A DNA stretch of 64,000 bases from AP-15 sp963799085 (GCA_963799085.1 CAWCWA010000006.1:372001-436000), one strand, 5' to 3'; counted from the stretch's first letter, positions 47,017 through 57,233 are shown. Notes: a model not told the origin generated them from the sequence alone. Program-made: numbers and translations.

Positions 47017-48503
47017 AAATCTTGGAGTGGATTTCTGCCGCTGAATATGGCGTCTGGGCGATGGGCCTGCGGCAGTGCGATCCGCGGGCGAACCAGCTGC
47101 GGCCCGAAGACGAAGGTACGAGCCCGCCGGGCGAGAATTTCGCGGTGTCGTCACGCCCGATCCCGCGTCTGAAGGTGCTGATCGTTTCCCATTGGTTTCC
47201 ACCGACCAACGTGATCGGCGCCGTTCGGGTCGGCAAATTCGCTCAATATCTCCACGAGGCGGGCCACGACGTCCGTGTCATCGCCGGCCAGGTCGAGGGC
47301 GACAACTTTTTGGCCGTGGAAATTCCCGCCCGCCGAGTCGCCTATGTCGAAGGAAAACCGGTCGGTCAGAACTTTCGTCGGTTGATCCGGCTGCTGCGCC
47401 ACCGCGGGCGCAACGCCGAGACGGCCAGCGCGGCGGCGACGCCGGGGGCTGCGCCCGCTGCGGGCAAGCTCGCCGCCGCCTTGACCCGGCACTATTACGC
47501 ATTGCTGCAAATGCCCGACTATCGGGCGGGATGGATCAAGCCGGCCACGGTCGCGGGTTACGGGATCGTGCGCGATTGGCGGCCGGATATCGTGTTCGCC
47601 AGCGCCCCGCCGAATTCCGGGTTGATCGTCGCCTCGCGCATCGCTCGGATCTGCGGTGCTCCGTGGATCGCTGAGTTGCGCGACCTGTGGGTCGACAATC
47701 CCTATTACGAAGACCCGACGTGGCGGAGCTGGATCGATCTGCTGCTCGAGAAGGTCGTGCTTAGGAGTGCCGCCGGGCTGGTGACGGTCAGTCCCGACTG
47801 GGCGCAGACCCTGCGCCGCCGCCATCGGCAACCGGTCGAGTACGTTCTGAACGGCTATGTCGAGGCCGATTTCCCGAAACCCGTGGCGGGGCCGCCGCCG
47901 GGCGATACGGTCGCGATCGTCTATACCGGCGCGATCTACCCCGGGTTCCGCGATCCGAGCCCGTTGTTTCGCGCGATCGCTCTCCTGGGCGCCGAACGCG
48001 CCCGCGTCGCTGTCCATTTCTACGGTCCCCCGCCGGAGGAAGTCATGCCGCTGGCGGCGCCATATGGCGTCGCCGACCGGGTCTTCGTCCACGACCGGGT
48101 TTCCTACAAGGCGTCGCTGGCGCTGCAGACCGCGGCCGACGTCCTGTTATTGCTGCAGTGGAACAACCCGAAGGACGCGGGCAACATCCCGGCCAAGTTC
48201 TTCGAATATCTCGGAGCCGGCCGGCCGATCCTGTTGCTGGGCTACGAGCACGGCGATCTTGCCGCGATGCTGCGGCAGCGCAACGCCGGGGTCGTCACGA
48301 ACGAGCCCCAGGCGATCGCCGACGAACTGCGAAAATGGATCGCGCGGCGAGGCGCCGGCATCCCACCGGTTGCTTCGCGGGCGCGCGAGGGAATGACACG
48401 AACCGAACAGTATCGGGGGTTGGAGCGGTTTATGATCGGGCTTCTGGACGGGAAGACGGGACGGGAGACGGCGTCGCTTTCGGACGCACGGCTGCGGGGC
48501 TGA
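47013..48503 (+). CDS. Glycosyltransferase (WbuB-like GT-B)
   Basis: 496 residues if the overlapping GTG at 47013 is used; the recognisable fold begins at about residue 52 (LKVLIVSHWFPPTNVIGAVR), so the GTG at 47145 is an alternative. Other segments: FASAPPNSGLIVASRIARIC, APWIAELRDLWVDNPYYED, AAGLVTVSPDWAQTLRRR, VAIVYTGAIYPGFRDPSPLF and GNIPAKFFEYLGAGRPILLL (donor-binding loop). Typical of WbuB-like aminosugar transferases in capsule and O-antigen loci. Last transferase of the locus, before the flippase. Confidence 0.85.
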
Positions 48504-48556
48504 TCGGACCTCCTGCTGTTTCAGCTTGCCGAACGCGGGTCCGGCCACAAGGGATC

Positions 48557-50005
48557 ATGGAAGATTCCACATCGCTGAAGCGGGTGGTGGTTAGAGCGGT
48601 CGGTTGGTCGACCGCGCTGCGCCTAGCCGGGCAGCTCGCCAATTGGGCGATGACCTTGGCGACCGTGCGCTTTTTGCACCCTCAGGATTACGGCCTGATG
48701 GCGGTCACGATGGCGATCGCGGGCTTTCTGCAATCGATGAGCTATGTCGGCTTCGCCGACGCGATCGTGCAAAACCGTGGGCTCCGCGAGGAAGACATGC
48801 GCGGCGTCTTTGGCTTGATCCTGCTGATCAACGCCGGTTGCTTGATCGCGTTGCTCCTGTTCGCCTATCCGGCGGCCTGGTTTTACGATGAGCCGCGCCT
48901 CATAGCCTTGCTGCAATTCGCCAGCCTGACATTCGTCGCCATCGCGCTGCAGGCGATCCCGCGCGCGACGCTCGAAAAAGAACTCGATCTGAAGTCGGTG
49001 TCGTGGATCGATCTGGTCGCCAATGTCGCCGGCGGCGTTTTTGTGCTCGGCCTCGCCTGGGGCGGCTTCGGAGTCTGGGCGCTGATGTACGGCATGCTGT
49101 TCACGGCCCTGCTGCGCGCCGCCGGTTTCTGCCTCGTTTCCCCCTACTTTCCGAAGCCGCGCTTTTCGCTGCGCAACCTCTCGGGCGTGCTGCAATTCGG
49201 CGGATTGCGGACCGGCGAAAACGTTCTCTGGTTCTTCTATTCGCAGATCGACATTTTCATCATCGGCAAGCTGCTTGGCGCCGATCTGCTTGGGGTCTAC
49301 TCGGTCAGCCGAACGATCGCCGCCCTGCCGGTCGAGAAATTCGCGGTGGTGATCCGACCTGCCGCCTTTCCCGCCTTTGCCCGCGTGCAGCACGATCGCG
49401 CCGAGGCGCTGGGATATCTGCTGAAGGCGATGCGGATCCTCGCATTTCTTTGTTTTCCGGTATTTTTCGGCATTGCTGCCACCTCGCCCGAAATCGTCGC
49501 GGTCATGCTCGGTCCGCAATGGGCGCGCGCCACCGCGCCGCTGGCGATCATCGCCATCGCGATGGCGCTGCGGCCGATTGGGCTGATGGTCCCACCCTTT
49601 CTGATCGGGATCGGGGAGATCGTCGCCAGCTTCAAGAACACCCTGTTCGCGGCTGTTCTCTATCCAGCGGCCTTCATCCTCGGCAGCCATTGGGGGCTGA
49701 TCGGCGTCTGCGTCGCATCGCTCGTCGCCTACCCGGTGCAGCTCGCCGTCCTACTGCGGCGCGTCGCGATCGTTTCGCAAACCTCGTTGGTCTCGCTGAT
49801 CGCGCCGCTGCTGCCGCCGCTCGCCGGCGCCGCGATGATGTGCGCCGTCGTGCGCGGCGCCGATGCCTGGGCTTTGCCTGCGAATCTCGGCGCCTGGAGC
49901 CATTTTGGCTGGCTGGTCGCCTGCGGGGTGCTGGCCTATTCCGGCTACACGCTGCTGTTTCTGCGCCCGCTGATCGCCGAAGTTGCCGGCCTCGCGCGGC
50001 GTTAG
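48557..50005 (+). CDS. Lipopolysaccharide/oligosaccharide flippase (Wzx type)
   Basis: 482 residues and about 13-14 helices: TALRLAGQLANWAMTLATVR, QDYGLMAVTMAIAGFLQSMS, YPAAWFYDEPRLIALLQFAS and FYSQIDIFIIGKLLGADLLG are characteristic of MviN/polysaccharide-synthase family flippases. It would move the lipid-linked repeat unit across the inner membrane. No Wzy-type polymerase or priming transferase is in the window. It converges on the methyltransferase gene with only nine bases between. Confidence 0.9.
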   Translation: MEDSTSLKRVVVRAVGWSTALRLAGQLANWAMTLATVRFLHPQDYGLMAVTMAIAGFLQSMSYVGFADAIVQNRGLREEDMRGVFGLILLINAGCLIALLLFAYPAAWFYDEPRLIALLQFASLTFVAIALQAIPRATLEKELDLKSVSWIDLVANVAGGVFVLGLAWGGFGVWALMYGMLFTALLRAAGFCLVSPYFPKPRFSLRNLSGVLQFGGLRTGENVLWFFYSQIDIFIIGKLLGADLLGVYSVSRTIAALPVEKFAVVIRPAAFPAFARVQHDRAEALGYLLKAMRILAFLCFPVFFGIAATSPEIVAVMLGPQWARATAPLAIIAIAMALRPIGLMVPPFLIGIGEIVASFKNTLFAAVLYPAAFILGSHWGLIGVCVASLVAYPVQLAVLLRRVAIVSQTSLVSLIAPLLPPLAGAAMMCAVVRGADAWALPANLGAWSHFGWLVACGVLAYSGYTLLFLRPLIAEVAGLARR

Positions 50006-50014
50006 ACGAGGACC

Positions 50015-50685
50015 TCAGCGGCGGCGGCCCACGAAGACGTACCAGCCGCCATACCAGGAGAATCGGTTGATCCCGAGGATGCCGAGGATTCGGGTCGGGT
50101 CGTTGCGCGCCCAGCGCAGCCGCCGGAAGTATTCACCCAGCTGACATTGGCGGTGGCCGTGGAGGGGACCCTTTCGATGCTGCGGATATCGATCAGCGCG
50201 CCGTAACGCTGCGCCACTTCGCGCTCGGAGCGGAAATACCGGACGTGACTTTCATAATCGAAATTAGGCACCGAGCAGACCACGGGCGTACCGGGCCGCC
50301 ATCTCTCGATCACCGTCAGATCGCCCTCCAGATGCTCCAGAACCTCGCAGCAGACAACGCTGTCGTAGGCATCCTGGTAGGCCGCGGGGTCGGTGGCGTC
50401 GCCGAGGTAAAAACAACCGCCGGGATTGCGCTTGCGCGCCTTGTCGACGGCGACGGTGCTGAAATCGAAGCCGCGATAGGAGAGGCCCTCGGCGATCAGC
50501 ATTTCCGCCAGCACGCCGCTGCCGCACCCGACATCGAGCACGTCCTTGGCTCCCTCCTGCCGCAGCAGCGCGACGACGCGACGATACATCGGATAATACG
50601 GGCTGGTCCGCGGCCGATCGTAGGACCGATCGCGATCGGTGTAGAGGCTGTCGTAATATTCGGCGTCGAGCTGTTTGTTCGGCAT
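50015..50685 (-). CDS. Class I SAM-dependent methyltransferase (one frameshift)
   Basis: About 223 residues from the ATG at 50685 (MPNKQLDAEYYDSLY). The SAM site is clear: AKDVLDVGCGSGVLAEMLIA (motif I), GFDFSTVAVDKARKRNPG, YDSVVCCEVLEHLEGDL and VVCSVPNFDYESHVRYF. Near 50165 the frame breaks; the right continuation reads QLGEYFRRLRWARNDPTRI, then LGINRFSWYGGWYVFVGRR, with TGA at 50015-50017. Relatives methylate sugars or lipids in envelope loci. It lies at the right end of the exopolysaccharide group, in the opposite direction. Confidence 0.82.
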
Positions 50686-50958
50686 GCCCGGGTTCCTTGC
50701 GACGGCGACGGCTCGGCGTCTTATACGCAAACGCTCCAGCCACCGCGCCGGCGAACGAATTCGACTGTGGGGGCGCTCACCCTGACCGCGCCGCAACGAC
50801 AGCGCCCGCCTCAATCAAAGCGATGCATGGTTACGAATTACTGAAGCTATCGTTATTGCGGCAAAGTGTCCAGCCGGGCGCGGCCAAGTCCGACCGCGTG
50901 GGCGGCGCTGCGCCCGCCATCTTTCATTCACAATTATCGGCGATAACGCTGCCGAAGG

Positions 50959-53298
50959 ATGCGCCGCTACCCTCCCATGTCCCTCATATTGCTCTTCGCG
51001 GCGATTTTCTCGCTGCTTGTCGGTACTACTGCCGGAGATGGCGCGCAGGCTGCGTCGGCGCCGACCGCCAACACCCTGTCTTTGACCAACCACAGCGGCG
51101 GCGGCCTGCGGAACTACCCGCTGCAGTTCGGCCGGCCGTTTCTCCAGGGGGCGATCGCCAATTTTCCGCGCGTGCTGATCGACGGCGTGCCGACCGAAAC
51201 CCAGGCGGACGTCAAGAACCGTTACCCCGACGGCTCGGTCAAGTTCGCGGTGATCGCCGTCGTGATCCCGTCGCTGCCGCCAGGGAAGCCGGTGAGGCTC
51301 ACTTTCGCCAACGAGACAAGCGGGAACAACGCGCCGCTCAGCCGCGACGAGATGCTCGACCCCAAGAAATTCGACTTCGACGCGGCGATGTCGCTCTCCG
51401 AACCCGGGCAGCCCTCGCAGACCGTCTCAGCCCGAGACATGCTCGCCCACGGCGCCTACAAGCTGTGGACCTCCGGACCGGTGGCGCAGACCGTCGAAAT
51501 CGCCGACGACAGCGCCGACGCCACCTACGACATCGGCTTCGACGGCGCGCACCACCCGTTCCGCCCGCGCTTTTACGCGACCTTCTGGCCGCTGACGCAT
51601 CAGGTTCAGGTGCGCTATGTCGGCGAGGCGGGCAAGACGACGGAGCTTGCCGATCTCTCCTACGATCTGACGCTGACTATCGGCGAGGACCGCAAACGGG
51701 TCTATGCGATCGACCTGACCGGGACCGGGCCCAACAAGAAAAAGCATTGGGCGCTGACCAACTGGACCAAATGCTTCTGGCTTGCCGGCGCGCCCCCCGC
51801 CCAGGTCGATATCGATCCGAACATCGCCTATCTGGCCTCGACCCGGTTCATCCCGAACTACGACCCGGCCGTCACGGCGCCGGAAAGCGAGTTGGCCGCC
51901 TATTACAGCCAATGGTCGAGCTATCCGCACGACCCTTACGACGCCTATTATAACCATCCGCTCGGCAACGTCGTCTGGACGCAGACGATGGGCCAGGTCG
52001 GCGGCAGGCCTGAAGTCGGCCCCTATCCGATTTGGAGCCTGCTGTGGCTCTATACCGGCGACTGGCGGATGCGGCAGTTCGCCCTCGGCATGGCCGATCT
52101 CGCCACCGCCTTCCCCGCCAATCTGCGCGAGACGAAGACCGGCAAGCGGCTCTTGCGCACCGATCCCGTCGGATCGAGCACCGGGCTCGGCCATACGGTC
52201 GCGGTCACCGATCGCAAATCGATCACCTGGGGCGCCTATTGGTTCGTCAATTCGGGCGGCTTCGCCGTGGCCGATCGGGTCGGCGTCGCGGGGCCGATCA
52301 ATCTCACGCCGCCCTTCACCTTTGACATGCCGCATCAGCCGAGCCCGTTTTATCTGCAATACCTGTTGACAGGTGACCCGTTCTATTTGAACGAGATGTA
52401 TCTGTGGGCCGGCGCCACCGCGATGATGACCCCTGGCGATGCGACGGTATATCCCTACGGTCGCGGCCCGACCGGCGCCGAGGGTGCGATCAAATCGGAA
52501 ATCCGCGGCGATGGCTGGGGGATCCGCAACCGCGCGGAAACCGCCTTCATCGCTCCCGACGCCGACCCGGAAAAGGCCTATTTCACCGCCTTGACCAATG
52601 ACGCGCTGGCGCGCTGGGAGGGCGGCTTCAACATCACCGGCACCGCCTATCAGGGCACTACGATGTGGAATTGGGGGCGGCAGCAGGGCGTCGCCAACAT
52701 CCCCGGGGCGCCGCTTGCTGGAACAATCCCGACATTGCATGCCTGGGAAACGCTCTGCCCGGCGCCCTATGACCATACATGCGCGGAGACCAACAACGCC
52801 AATTACGGCCCGACCGCGGCCTCGACGTTGTCGCCGTGGATGCACTACTACCTGATGTACGGGCTGGCGCGGGCAAAGGAACTGGGTTTTGCCGCCGGTC
52901 CGCTGTTCTCCTACTCGGCGGAGTTCCTGACCGGCATCGTCAACGACAGCGGCATGCCACAGATGGCCGGCATTTACCGCATCCCCAACGTGCTGACGCC
53001 GGGCGCGTGGGCCACCGATTGGTCGAGTGTGCTGAACGCCTTCAGCCCAACCTACCGGGCGACCGGCATCACCACCGATTTCAGCAACGGCCTCTCCCAG
53101 GGTGGCAACAGCTACACCGCACCGGCCTCGGCCGCCGCGGCCCTCGCCTTAGACGAGGCGCGTGGCGCCCAGTCCTGGGCCTGGTTCAAGCAGAACGTTT
53201 ATCCGTCGGTCACCGGCGGCTCGCTCGGCCCCGACCCGCGCTGGCCGATCGTCCCGCGCACCGACAGCAACGAACTGCCGGCGGTTCCTGTAGAATAA
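50959..53298 (+). CDS. Large secreted protein with PcRGLX/YetA-like N-terminal region
   Basis: 779 residues (or 773 from the second ATG at 50977). A signal peptide (LILLFAAIFSLLVGTTAG) is followed by a beta-rich domain (LTNHSGGGLRNYPLQFGRPF, NRYPDGSVKFAVIAVVIPSL) that resembles the N-terminal RIFT barrel of rhamnogalacturonan exolyases of the PcRGLX/YetA type. The rest has many aromatic and Tyr-Pro segments (SQWSSYPHDPYDAYYNHPLG, SLLWLYTGDWRMRQFALGMA) that suggest an alpha/alpha-toroid. This would make it a polysaccharide lyase or hydrolase-like protein, perhaps acting on the polymer of the adjacent locus. That function is inference; no PEP-CTERM tail is present. Confidence 0.7.
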   Translation: MRRYPPMSLILLFAAIFSLLVGTTAGDGAQAASAPTANTLSLTNHSGGGLRNYPLQFGRPFLQGAIANFPRVLIDGVPTETQADVKNRYPDGSVKFAVIAVVIPSLPPGKPVRLTFANETSGNNAPLSRDEMLDPKKFDFDAAMSLSEPGQPSQTVSARDMLAHGAYKLWTSGPVAQTVEIADDSADATYDIGFDGAHHPFRPRFYATFWPLTHQVQVRYVGEAGKTTELADLSYDLTLTIGEDRKRVYAIDLTGTGPNKKKHWALTNWTKCFWLAGAPPAQVDIDPNIAYLASTRFIPNYDPAVTAPESELAAYYSQWSSYPHDPYDAYYNHPLGNVVWTQTMGQVGGRPEVGPYPIWSLLWLYTGDWRMRQFALGMADLATAFPANLRETKTGKRLLRTDPVGSSTGLGHTVAVTDRKSITWGAYWFVNSGGFAVADRVGVAGPINLTPPFTFDMPHQPSPFYLQYLLTGDPFYLNEMYLWAGATAMMTPGDATVYPYGRGPTGAEGAIKSEIRGDGWGIRNRAETAFIAPDADPEKAYFTALTNDALARWEGGFNITGTAYQGTTMWNWGRQQGVANIPGAPLAGTIPTLHAWETLCPAPYDHTCAETNNANYGPTAASTLSPWMHYYLMYGLARAKELGFAAGPLFSYSAEFLTGIVNDSGMPQMAGIYRIPNVLTPGAWATDWSSVLNAFSPTYRATGITTDFSNGLSQGGNSYTAPASAAAALALDEARGAQSWAWFKQNVYPSVTGGSLGPDPRWPIVPRTDSNELPAVPVE

Positions 53299-53385
53299 AG
53301 GCGGCGATCCCCCCGTCAACAACGCACTGCAAACTTTACGGGCGGGTGCTCGAGCGGGCGCCCGCCCAGCCGCATTCGGCGGCGA

Positions 53386-53763
53386 TCAATCGCCGTAATA
53401 GTGGGTTTCGTACAACAAGCAACCGCGCTCCGACTTGAACGGCCCATGCGCAGCACCCGGCGGGCGGCAGGCATAGGTCCCGGCGGCAAAACTCTCGCCA
53501 CCCATGCCTTCGGCGTCGTTGCCGACCGTCAGATCGCCTGAAATCAGATAGACCTCCTCCCAATAATCGTGAACGAAGGGGGCGGTCGTGAAGACGCCTG
53601 GGGCAAATCGCAACAGCCGGGTGCGGCTGCCATAGCGGCCCTCCTCGTCGAGCGCCCCAGCCAGAATCTTCTGCTCGATGCCGGCGGGGTAGCCGGGCGG
53701 CGTCTCCCAGCCGGCGTTCATATCGATCCGGTGGAATTCGAGATGCGGCTTGTTGACGGGCAT
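53386..53763 (-). CDS. Cupin domain protein
   Basis: 125 residues, a single cupin barrel: RLLRFAPGVFTTAPFVHDYW (motif 1, with His and the EE of EEVYLISGDLTVG) and YACRPPGAAHGPFKSERGCL (motif 2 with His). Proteins like this bind a metal and act as dioxygenases, isomerases or sensors; ChrR-like cupins are the nearest type. The ATG at 53763 follows the phosphoesterase gene by 18 bases on the same strand, so the two may be co-transcribed. Confidence 0.85.
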   Translation of the reverse strand: MPVNKPHLEFHRIDMNAGWETPPGYPAGIEQKILAGALDEEGRYGSRTRLLRFAPGVFTTAPFVHDYWEEVYLISGDLTVGNDAEGMGGESFAAGTYACRPPGAAHGPFKSERGCLLYETHYYGD

Positions 53764-53780
53764 GCGTTTGTTCCTCGGCG

Positions 53781-54785
53781 CTATTTGACCGGCTCGAATG
53801 CGTCGGCGGCGGTCATATCGTCGCTGATGCCGGCGCTCAGCGCGAAGGGCTGCTGCCCGCCGGATTTCGCCAATCCGTACATCGCCTCGATCGTGCGCAG
53901 GATGTTGACATGGGTCATGCCGTCGGCCGCGGCATGGTTCATCTTCACATGGGCGCCGGCGAAGATCGTCGCAATCCGGTTCTGCTGATCGATGCGGCGC
54001 TGATCGTGATCCGGACTGACCGCCGGGTCGGTCAGGCCGCGAAACCCGCTCTTGTCGTCGTTCTCGTCGAAGGTGACGATCAGCAGGCTGTTATGCGTCT
54101 TTGCCCACTCATAATAGCGGTCGATATTCTGGCGAAGCCACAAGTCGCCCGCCGGAATGCTGTCCTTCGGCTCGCCGTTGTGCATGTCGTGCTCCATGTC
54201 GGGAATGACGAAAGCAACGGTCGGCAGTTGGCTGTAGTCGCTGGGAAAGTCGGCAAAGCGCAGATTTGACGAGGTCGCGACCGTGACGCCGTTCGGAACA
54301 TCGGGAAAACTGATCCACGGGACGTGCTTGCGGCCGTAAATGCAGGGATAACGGCAATTGGGCGGGGTCACGTCCACTTCGGGGCCGATCGCCGGCAGGG
54401 ACTGGGAATAGCCTTTGAACGACAGGCCTTTTTTGATCAATTCGCCGCCGAGATTGCTGGCGTTGATCTTGTTCTTCGGCACTTCGTCGTGAAAGCCGAC
54501 ATTCTGATTGCTGCCTGAAAAGAGCCAGAAGTAATTGCCCTCGCTCGGGTGCTCCTCACCAAACATTCGTGTAAAGTCGGTCCCCTCTGCGACCAGCTTG
54601 TTGAGGTAGGGTGCCGCCTCGTTGCCGACAATCTCTTGATAATCCTTATTCTCCTCGACGACGATGACGATGTGGTCGTAGCGCGGCAGCGCCGCGGGCC
54701 AGGGCGGCGCGTCGGCCGCGGCTGCGATCGAGGTTGCGGCGCAGGAGAGGAGGGCGATGGCGCATGCCCTCGAAGCTCTCGACAT
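53781..54785 (-). CDS. Phosphoesterase family protein (phospholipase C / acid phosphatase type)
   Basis: 334 residues from the ATG at 54785, which gives a signal peptide (SRACAIALLSCAATSIAAAA). Family PF04185 markers: RYDHIVIVVEENKDYQEIVG with the metal Glu/Asn, HPSEGNYFWLFSGSNQNVGF, VAFVIPDMEHDMHNGEP, NSLLIVTFDENDDKSGFRGL and IATIFAGAHVKMNHAAADGM. It is periplasmic or secreted and would hydrolyse phosphomonoesters or phospholipid head groups. An in-frame ATG further upstream overlaps the divergent dehydrogenase gene and is less likely. Confidence 0.87.
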   Translation of the reverse strand: MSRASRACAIALLSCAATSIAAAADAPPWPAALPRYDHIVIVVEENKDYQEIVGNEAAPYLNKLVAEGTDFTRMFGEEHPSEGNYFWLFSGSNQNVGFHDEVPKNKINASNLGGELIKKGLSFKGYSQSLPAIGPEVDVTPPNCRYPCIYGRKHVPWISFPDVPNGVTVATSSNLRFADFPSDYSQLPTVAFVIPDMEHDMHNGEPKDSIPAGDLWLRQNIDRYYEWAKTHNSLLIVTFDENDDKSGFRGLTDPAVSPDHDQRRIDQQNRIATIFAGAHVKMNHAAADGMTHVNILRTIEAMYGLAKSGGQQPFALSAGISDDMTAADAFEPVK

Positions 54786-54873
54786 TCGGTGTGCTCCAAC
54801 TCCGGTACCCGGCGGCGGCGAAAAAGCGTAGGCTCGGGTCCAGTGTTTGGCAACGACGAGTGCGGAGGAAGCG

Positions 54874-55923
54874 ATGCGCGGCGTGGTGTTCACCGGCGAC
54901 CGGGAAATCGAATTGATGGAATTTCCCGATCCCACCCCGGGTCCTGACGAGGTCGTCATCGAGATGAAGGCCTCGGGCATGTGCGGCAGCGACCTGCATC
55001 AGTACCGCCGGCCGAAATCGGGCGGCGCCTCAATCGGCGGCCTGCCGGTCAACCCGAACCCGGTAATCGGCGGCCATGAGCCCTGCGGCGTGGTCGCCGC
55101 CGTCGGCGCCGCGGTCAGCCCGAAGATGGCGCGGGTCGGCGAGCGCGTCATGATCCATCACTACAAGGGCTGCACGGTGTGCGAGCATTGCCGCTCGGGC
55201 TGGTCGCAGCTCTGCCAGGAGGAGCCGGTTACCGTCTACGGCAACAACGCCAATGGCGGCCATGCGCGCTATCTGAAAGTGCCGGCCTTCACCGTGGTCC
55301 CGCTCGCCGACGAACTGTCGTTCACCGCGGGGGCGGCGATCTCCTGCGGCACCGGCACCGCCTATGGCGCGTTGCGCCGGCTCAACATCTCCGGCAACGA
55401 CACGATCGCGCTCTTCGGGCAGGGGCCGGTCGGCCTGTCGGCGACGCAGCTCGCTTCGGCCATGGGCGCCCGCGTCATAGCACTCGACGTCAGCCCGGAG
55501 CGGCTCGAGCGCGCCAAGGAATTCGGCGCCTGGGAGACGGTCAACCCGCGCTCGAACGATCCGGTGGGCGCGATCAAGGATTTGACTCATGGCGGCGCCG
55601 ATTTCACGCTCGACACGTCGAGCCAGCCCGAAGGCCGCATCGCCGCGGTGCGCAGCGCCAAGGTCTGGGGTACCGTCGCCTTTGTCGGCGAGCGCAACAA
55701 CGTCACGATCGACGTCAGCCCCGACATGCTGCGCAAGCAGCTGACGATCATCGGCTCCTGGACCTTCTCGTGGCAGGGCCAGCTCGATTGCGCGAAGTTC
55801 TGCGTCGAGCGAAATCTCGATGTCGACCGCCTCTTCACCCACCAGTGGAAGCTCGACCAGGCCGAGGAGGCCTACCGCCTCTTCGATACCCAGACGACCG
55901 GCAAGGGCGTATTCCTGCTGTAG
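54874..55923 (+). CDS. Zinc-dependent alcohol dehydrogenase (MDR family)
   Basis: 349 residues; ATG with GGAGGAA upstream. The GroES-like half has catalytic-zinc Cys in GMCGSDLHQYR and GHEPCGVVAAVG, and the structural-zinc cluster CTVCEHCRSGWSQLC, in which four Cys are visible. The Rossmann half has GNDTIALFGQGPVGLSATQL and RVIALDVSPERLERAKEFG. It oxidises an alcohol, or reduces an aldehyde, with NAD(P). It heads a run of metabolic genes to about 59.9 kb and is followed at 32 bases by the amidohydrolase. Confidence 0.93.
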   Translation: MRGVVFTGDREIELMEFPDPTPGPDEVVIEMKASGMCGSDLHQYRRPKSGGASIGGLPVNPNPVIGGHEPCGVVAAVGAAVSPKMARVGERVMIHHYKGCTVCEHCRSGWSQLCQEEPVTVYGNNANGGHARYLKVPAFTVVPLADELSFTAGAAISCGTGTAYGALRRLNISGNDTIALFGQGPVGLSATQLASAMGARVIALDVSPERLERAKEFGAWETVNPRSNDPVGAIKDLTHGGADFTLDTSSQPEGRIAAVRSAKVWGTVAFVGERNNVTIDVSPDMLRKQLTIIGSWTFSWQGQLDCAKFCVERNLDVDRLFTHQWKLDQAEEAYRLFDTQTTGKGVFLL

Positions 55924-55955
55924 TCGATCAAATCCGTAGGCAAAGGAGGAAAACG

Positions 55956-57191
55956 ATGGCGCGCAACGGCTATCTGATCATGGACAGCGACCTCCACATG
56001 ATGGAGCCCGACGATCTCTGGGCCCGCTATCTCGACCCGCCTTATCGGGCGCGGGCGCCGCGGTTTTTCGGCGGCCAACAGCGCCAGCTTGCCGAGAACA
56101 AGGAGGACAAGGGCAACGCCGACACAATCATGGGGATGGAGGTGCAAGGGTTGGCGATCCCGGCGCATGCCGGCCAGATCGGCGCCACCGCGTCGAGCCG
56201 CGAATTGCAGCGCCGCAGCCGCGCCCGCCATCCGCATTTCAACGTCGCCCGCGCCCGCGGCTTCGACCCGGAATCGACCCTAACGGCGATGGACATCGAG
56301 GGGATCGATGTGGCGGTCATGTACGGCACCCGCGGCCGGCAGATCCTGTGCCACGATGATCTGGCGCCGGATTACGCGGCGGCCCTGGCGCGCGCCTACA
56401 ACAACTGGGCCGCCGATTACTGCAAGACCGATCCGCGGCGTCTCAAATTCGCCTCTCAGGTGGCGATGCACGATGTCGGGCTTGCCGTCGAGGAAGCGCG
56501 GCGTTCGGTCGAGGAACTGGGGGCGGTCGCGGTCATCGGCACGCCCAACCCGGTCAACGGCCAGCATCTGCACGACGAAGTTTGTGAGCCCCTATGGGCG
56601 GAGCTCGAACGGCTTAACGTGCCCGTCGGCTTTCATCCGACCGGCAACACCGCGCTCAAGGACGACGCCGGCCGCCGTTACGTCGGCCACGCCAATTTCC
56701 ACCCGATCGCGCACGCAATCCGCAACCCTGTCGAATTGATGGGTGCCATCGCCAGCATGACGACGGGCGGCATTCTGGACCGCCATCCGAAATTGCGCTG
56801 CGCCTTTCTCGAAGGGACCGCAGGCTGGCTCTTTTGGTGGCTGTGGCGGCTCGACGACCAGTGGGAGAAGTTCGGTCCGGGCTGCGAGTACCAGATCAAG
56901 ATGCTGCCGAGCGAATATTTCAAGCGCCAGTGCTATATCGCGCTCGATGTCGACGAAGCGCCGGCGGTCGACGTCGTCAACAAGCTGGGTTCGGAATATT
57001 TCGTCGTGTCGAGCGACTACCCGCATTCTGACGGCGCCTTCCCCGAGGCGATCCAGGAATTCCTGGGCCTGCCGCTCGAAGACGAGCAGCGGCGCAAGAT
57101 CCTGTGGGACAATTGCGCCCGCCTCTACGCGATCCCGGCCCCGGCTGCCCCCTTGACGCGTGACATCAGCACCGTCTCGGCCGCCGAATAG
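55956..57191 (+). CDS. Amidohydrolase family protein (ACMSD-like decarboxylase/hydrolase)
   Basis: 411 residues with a strong ribosome site (AAAGGAGG). Metal-dependent TIM barrel of the amidohydrolase-2 type: MDSDLHMMEPDDLWARYLDP (D-x-H variant of the first metal motif), DIEGIDVAVMYGTRGRQILC, VPVGFHPTGNTALKD (His), GTAGWLFWWLWRLDD and FVVSSDYPHSDGAFPEAIQE (final metal Asp). Relatives decarboxylate or hydrolyse aromatic and semialdehyde intermediates. The first motif reads DLH rather than HxH, which is common in this subgroup. Probably same transcript as the dehydrogenase; ends at a stem-loop shared with the convergent gene. Confidence 0.9.
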   Translation: MARNGYLIMDSDLHMMEPDDLWARYLDPPYRARAPRFFGGQQRQLAENKEDKGNADTIMGMEVQGLAIPAHAGQIGATASSRELQRRSRARHPHFNVARARGFDPESTLTAMDIEGIDVAVMYGTRGRQILCHDDLAPDYAAALARAYNNWAADYCKTDPRRLKFASQVAMHDVGLAVEEARRSVEELGAVAVIGTPNPVNGQHLHDEVCEPLWAELERLNVPVGFHPTGNTALKDDAGRRYVGHANFHPIAHAIRNPVELMGAIASMTTGGILDRHPKLRCAFLEGTAGWLFWWLWRLDDQWEKFGPGCEYQIKMLPSEYFKRQCYIALDVDEAPAVDVVNKLGSEYFVVSSDYPHSDGAFPEAIQEFLGLPLEDEQRRKILWDNCARLYAIPAPAAPLTRDISTVSAAE

Positions 57192-57207
57192 CCTCTCGCC
57201 CGAATCT

Positions 57208-57233
57208 CCCTCTCCGCCCTGGGGCGGAGAGGG
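57208..57233. terminator. Strong palindrome between convergent genes (REP-like, possible bidirectional terminator)
   Basis: CCCTCTCCGCC (57208-57218) pairs perfectly with GGCGGAGAGGG (57223-57233) around CTGG, followed by TCGGGGTGAGG. This motif resembles a common intergenic repeat of alphaproteobacteria. It lies in the 70 bases between two genes that end towards each other; no T-run follows. Confidence 0.6.
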
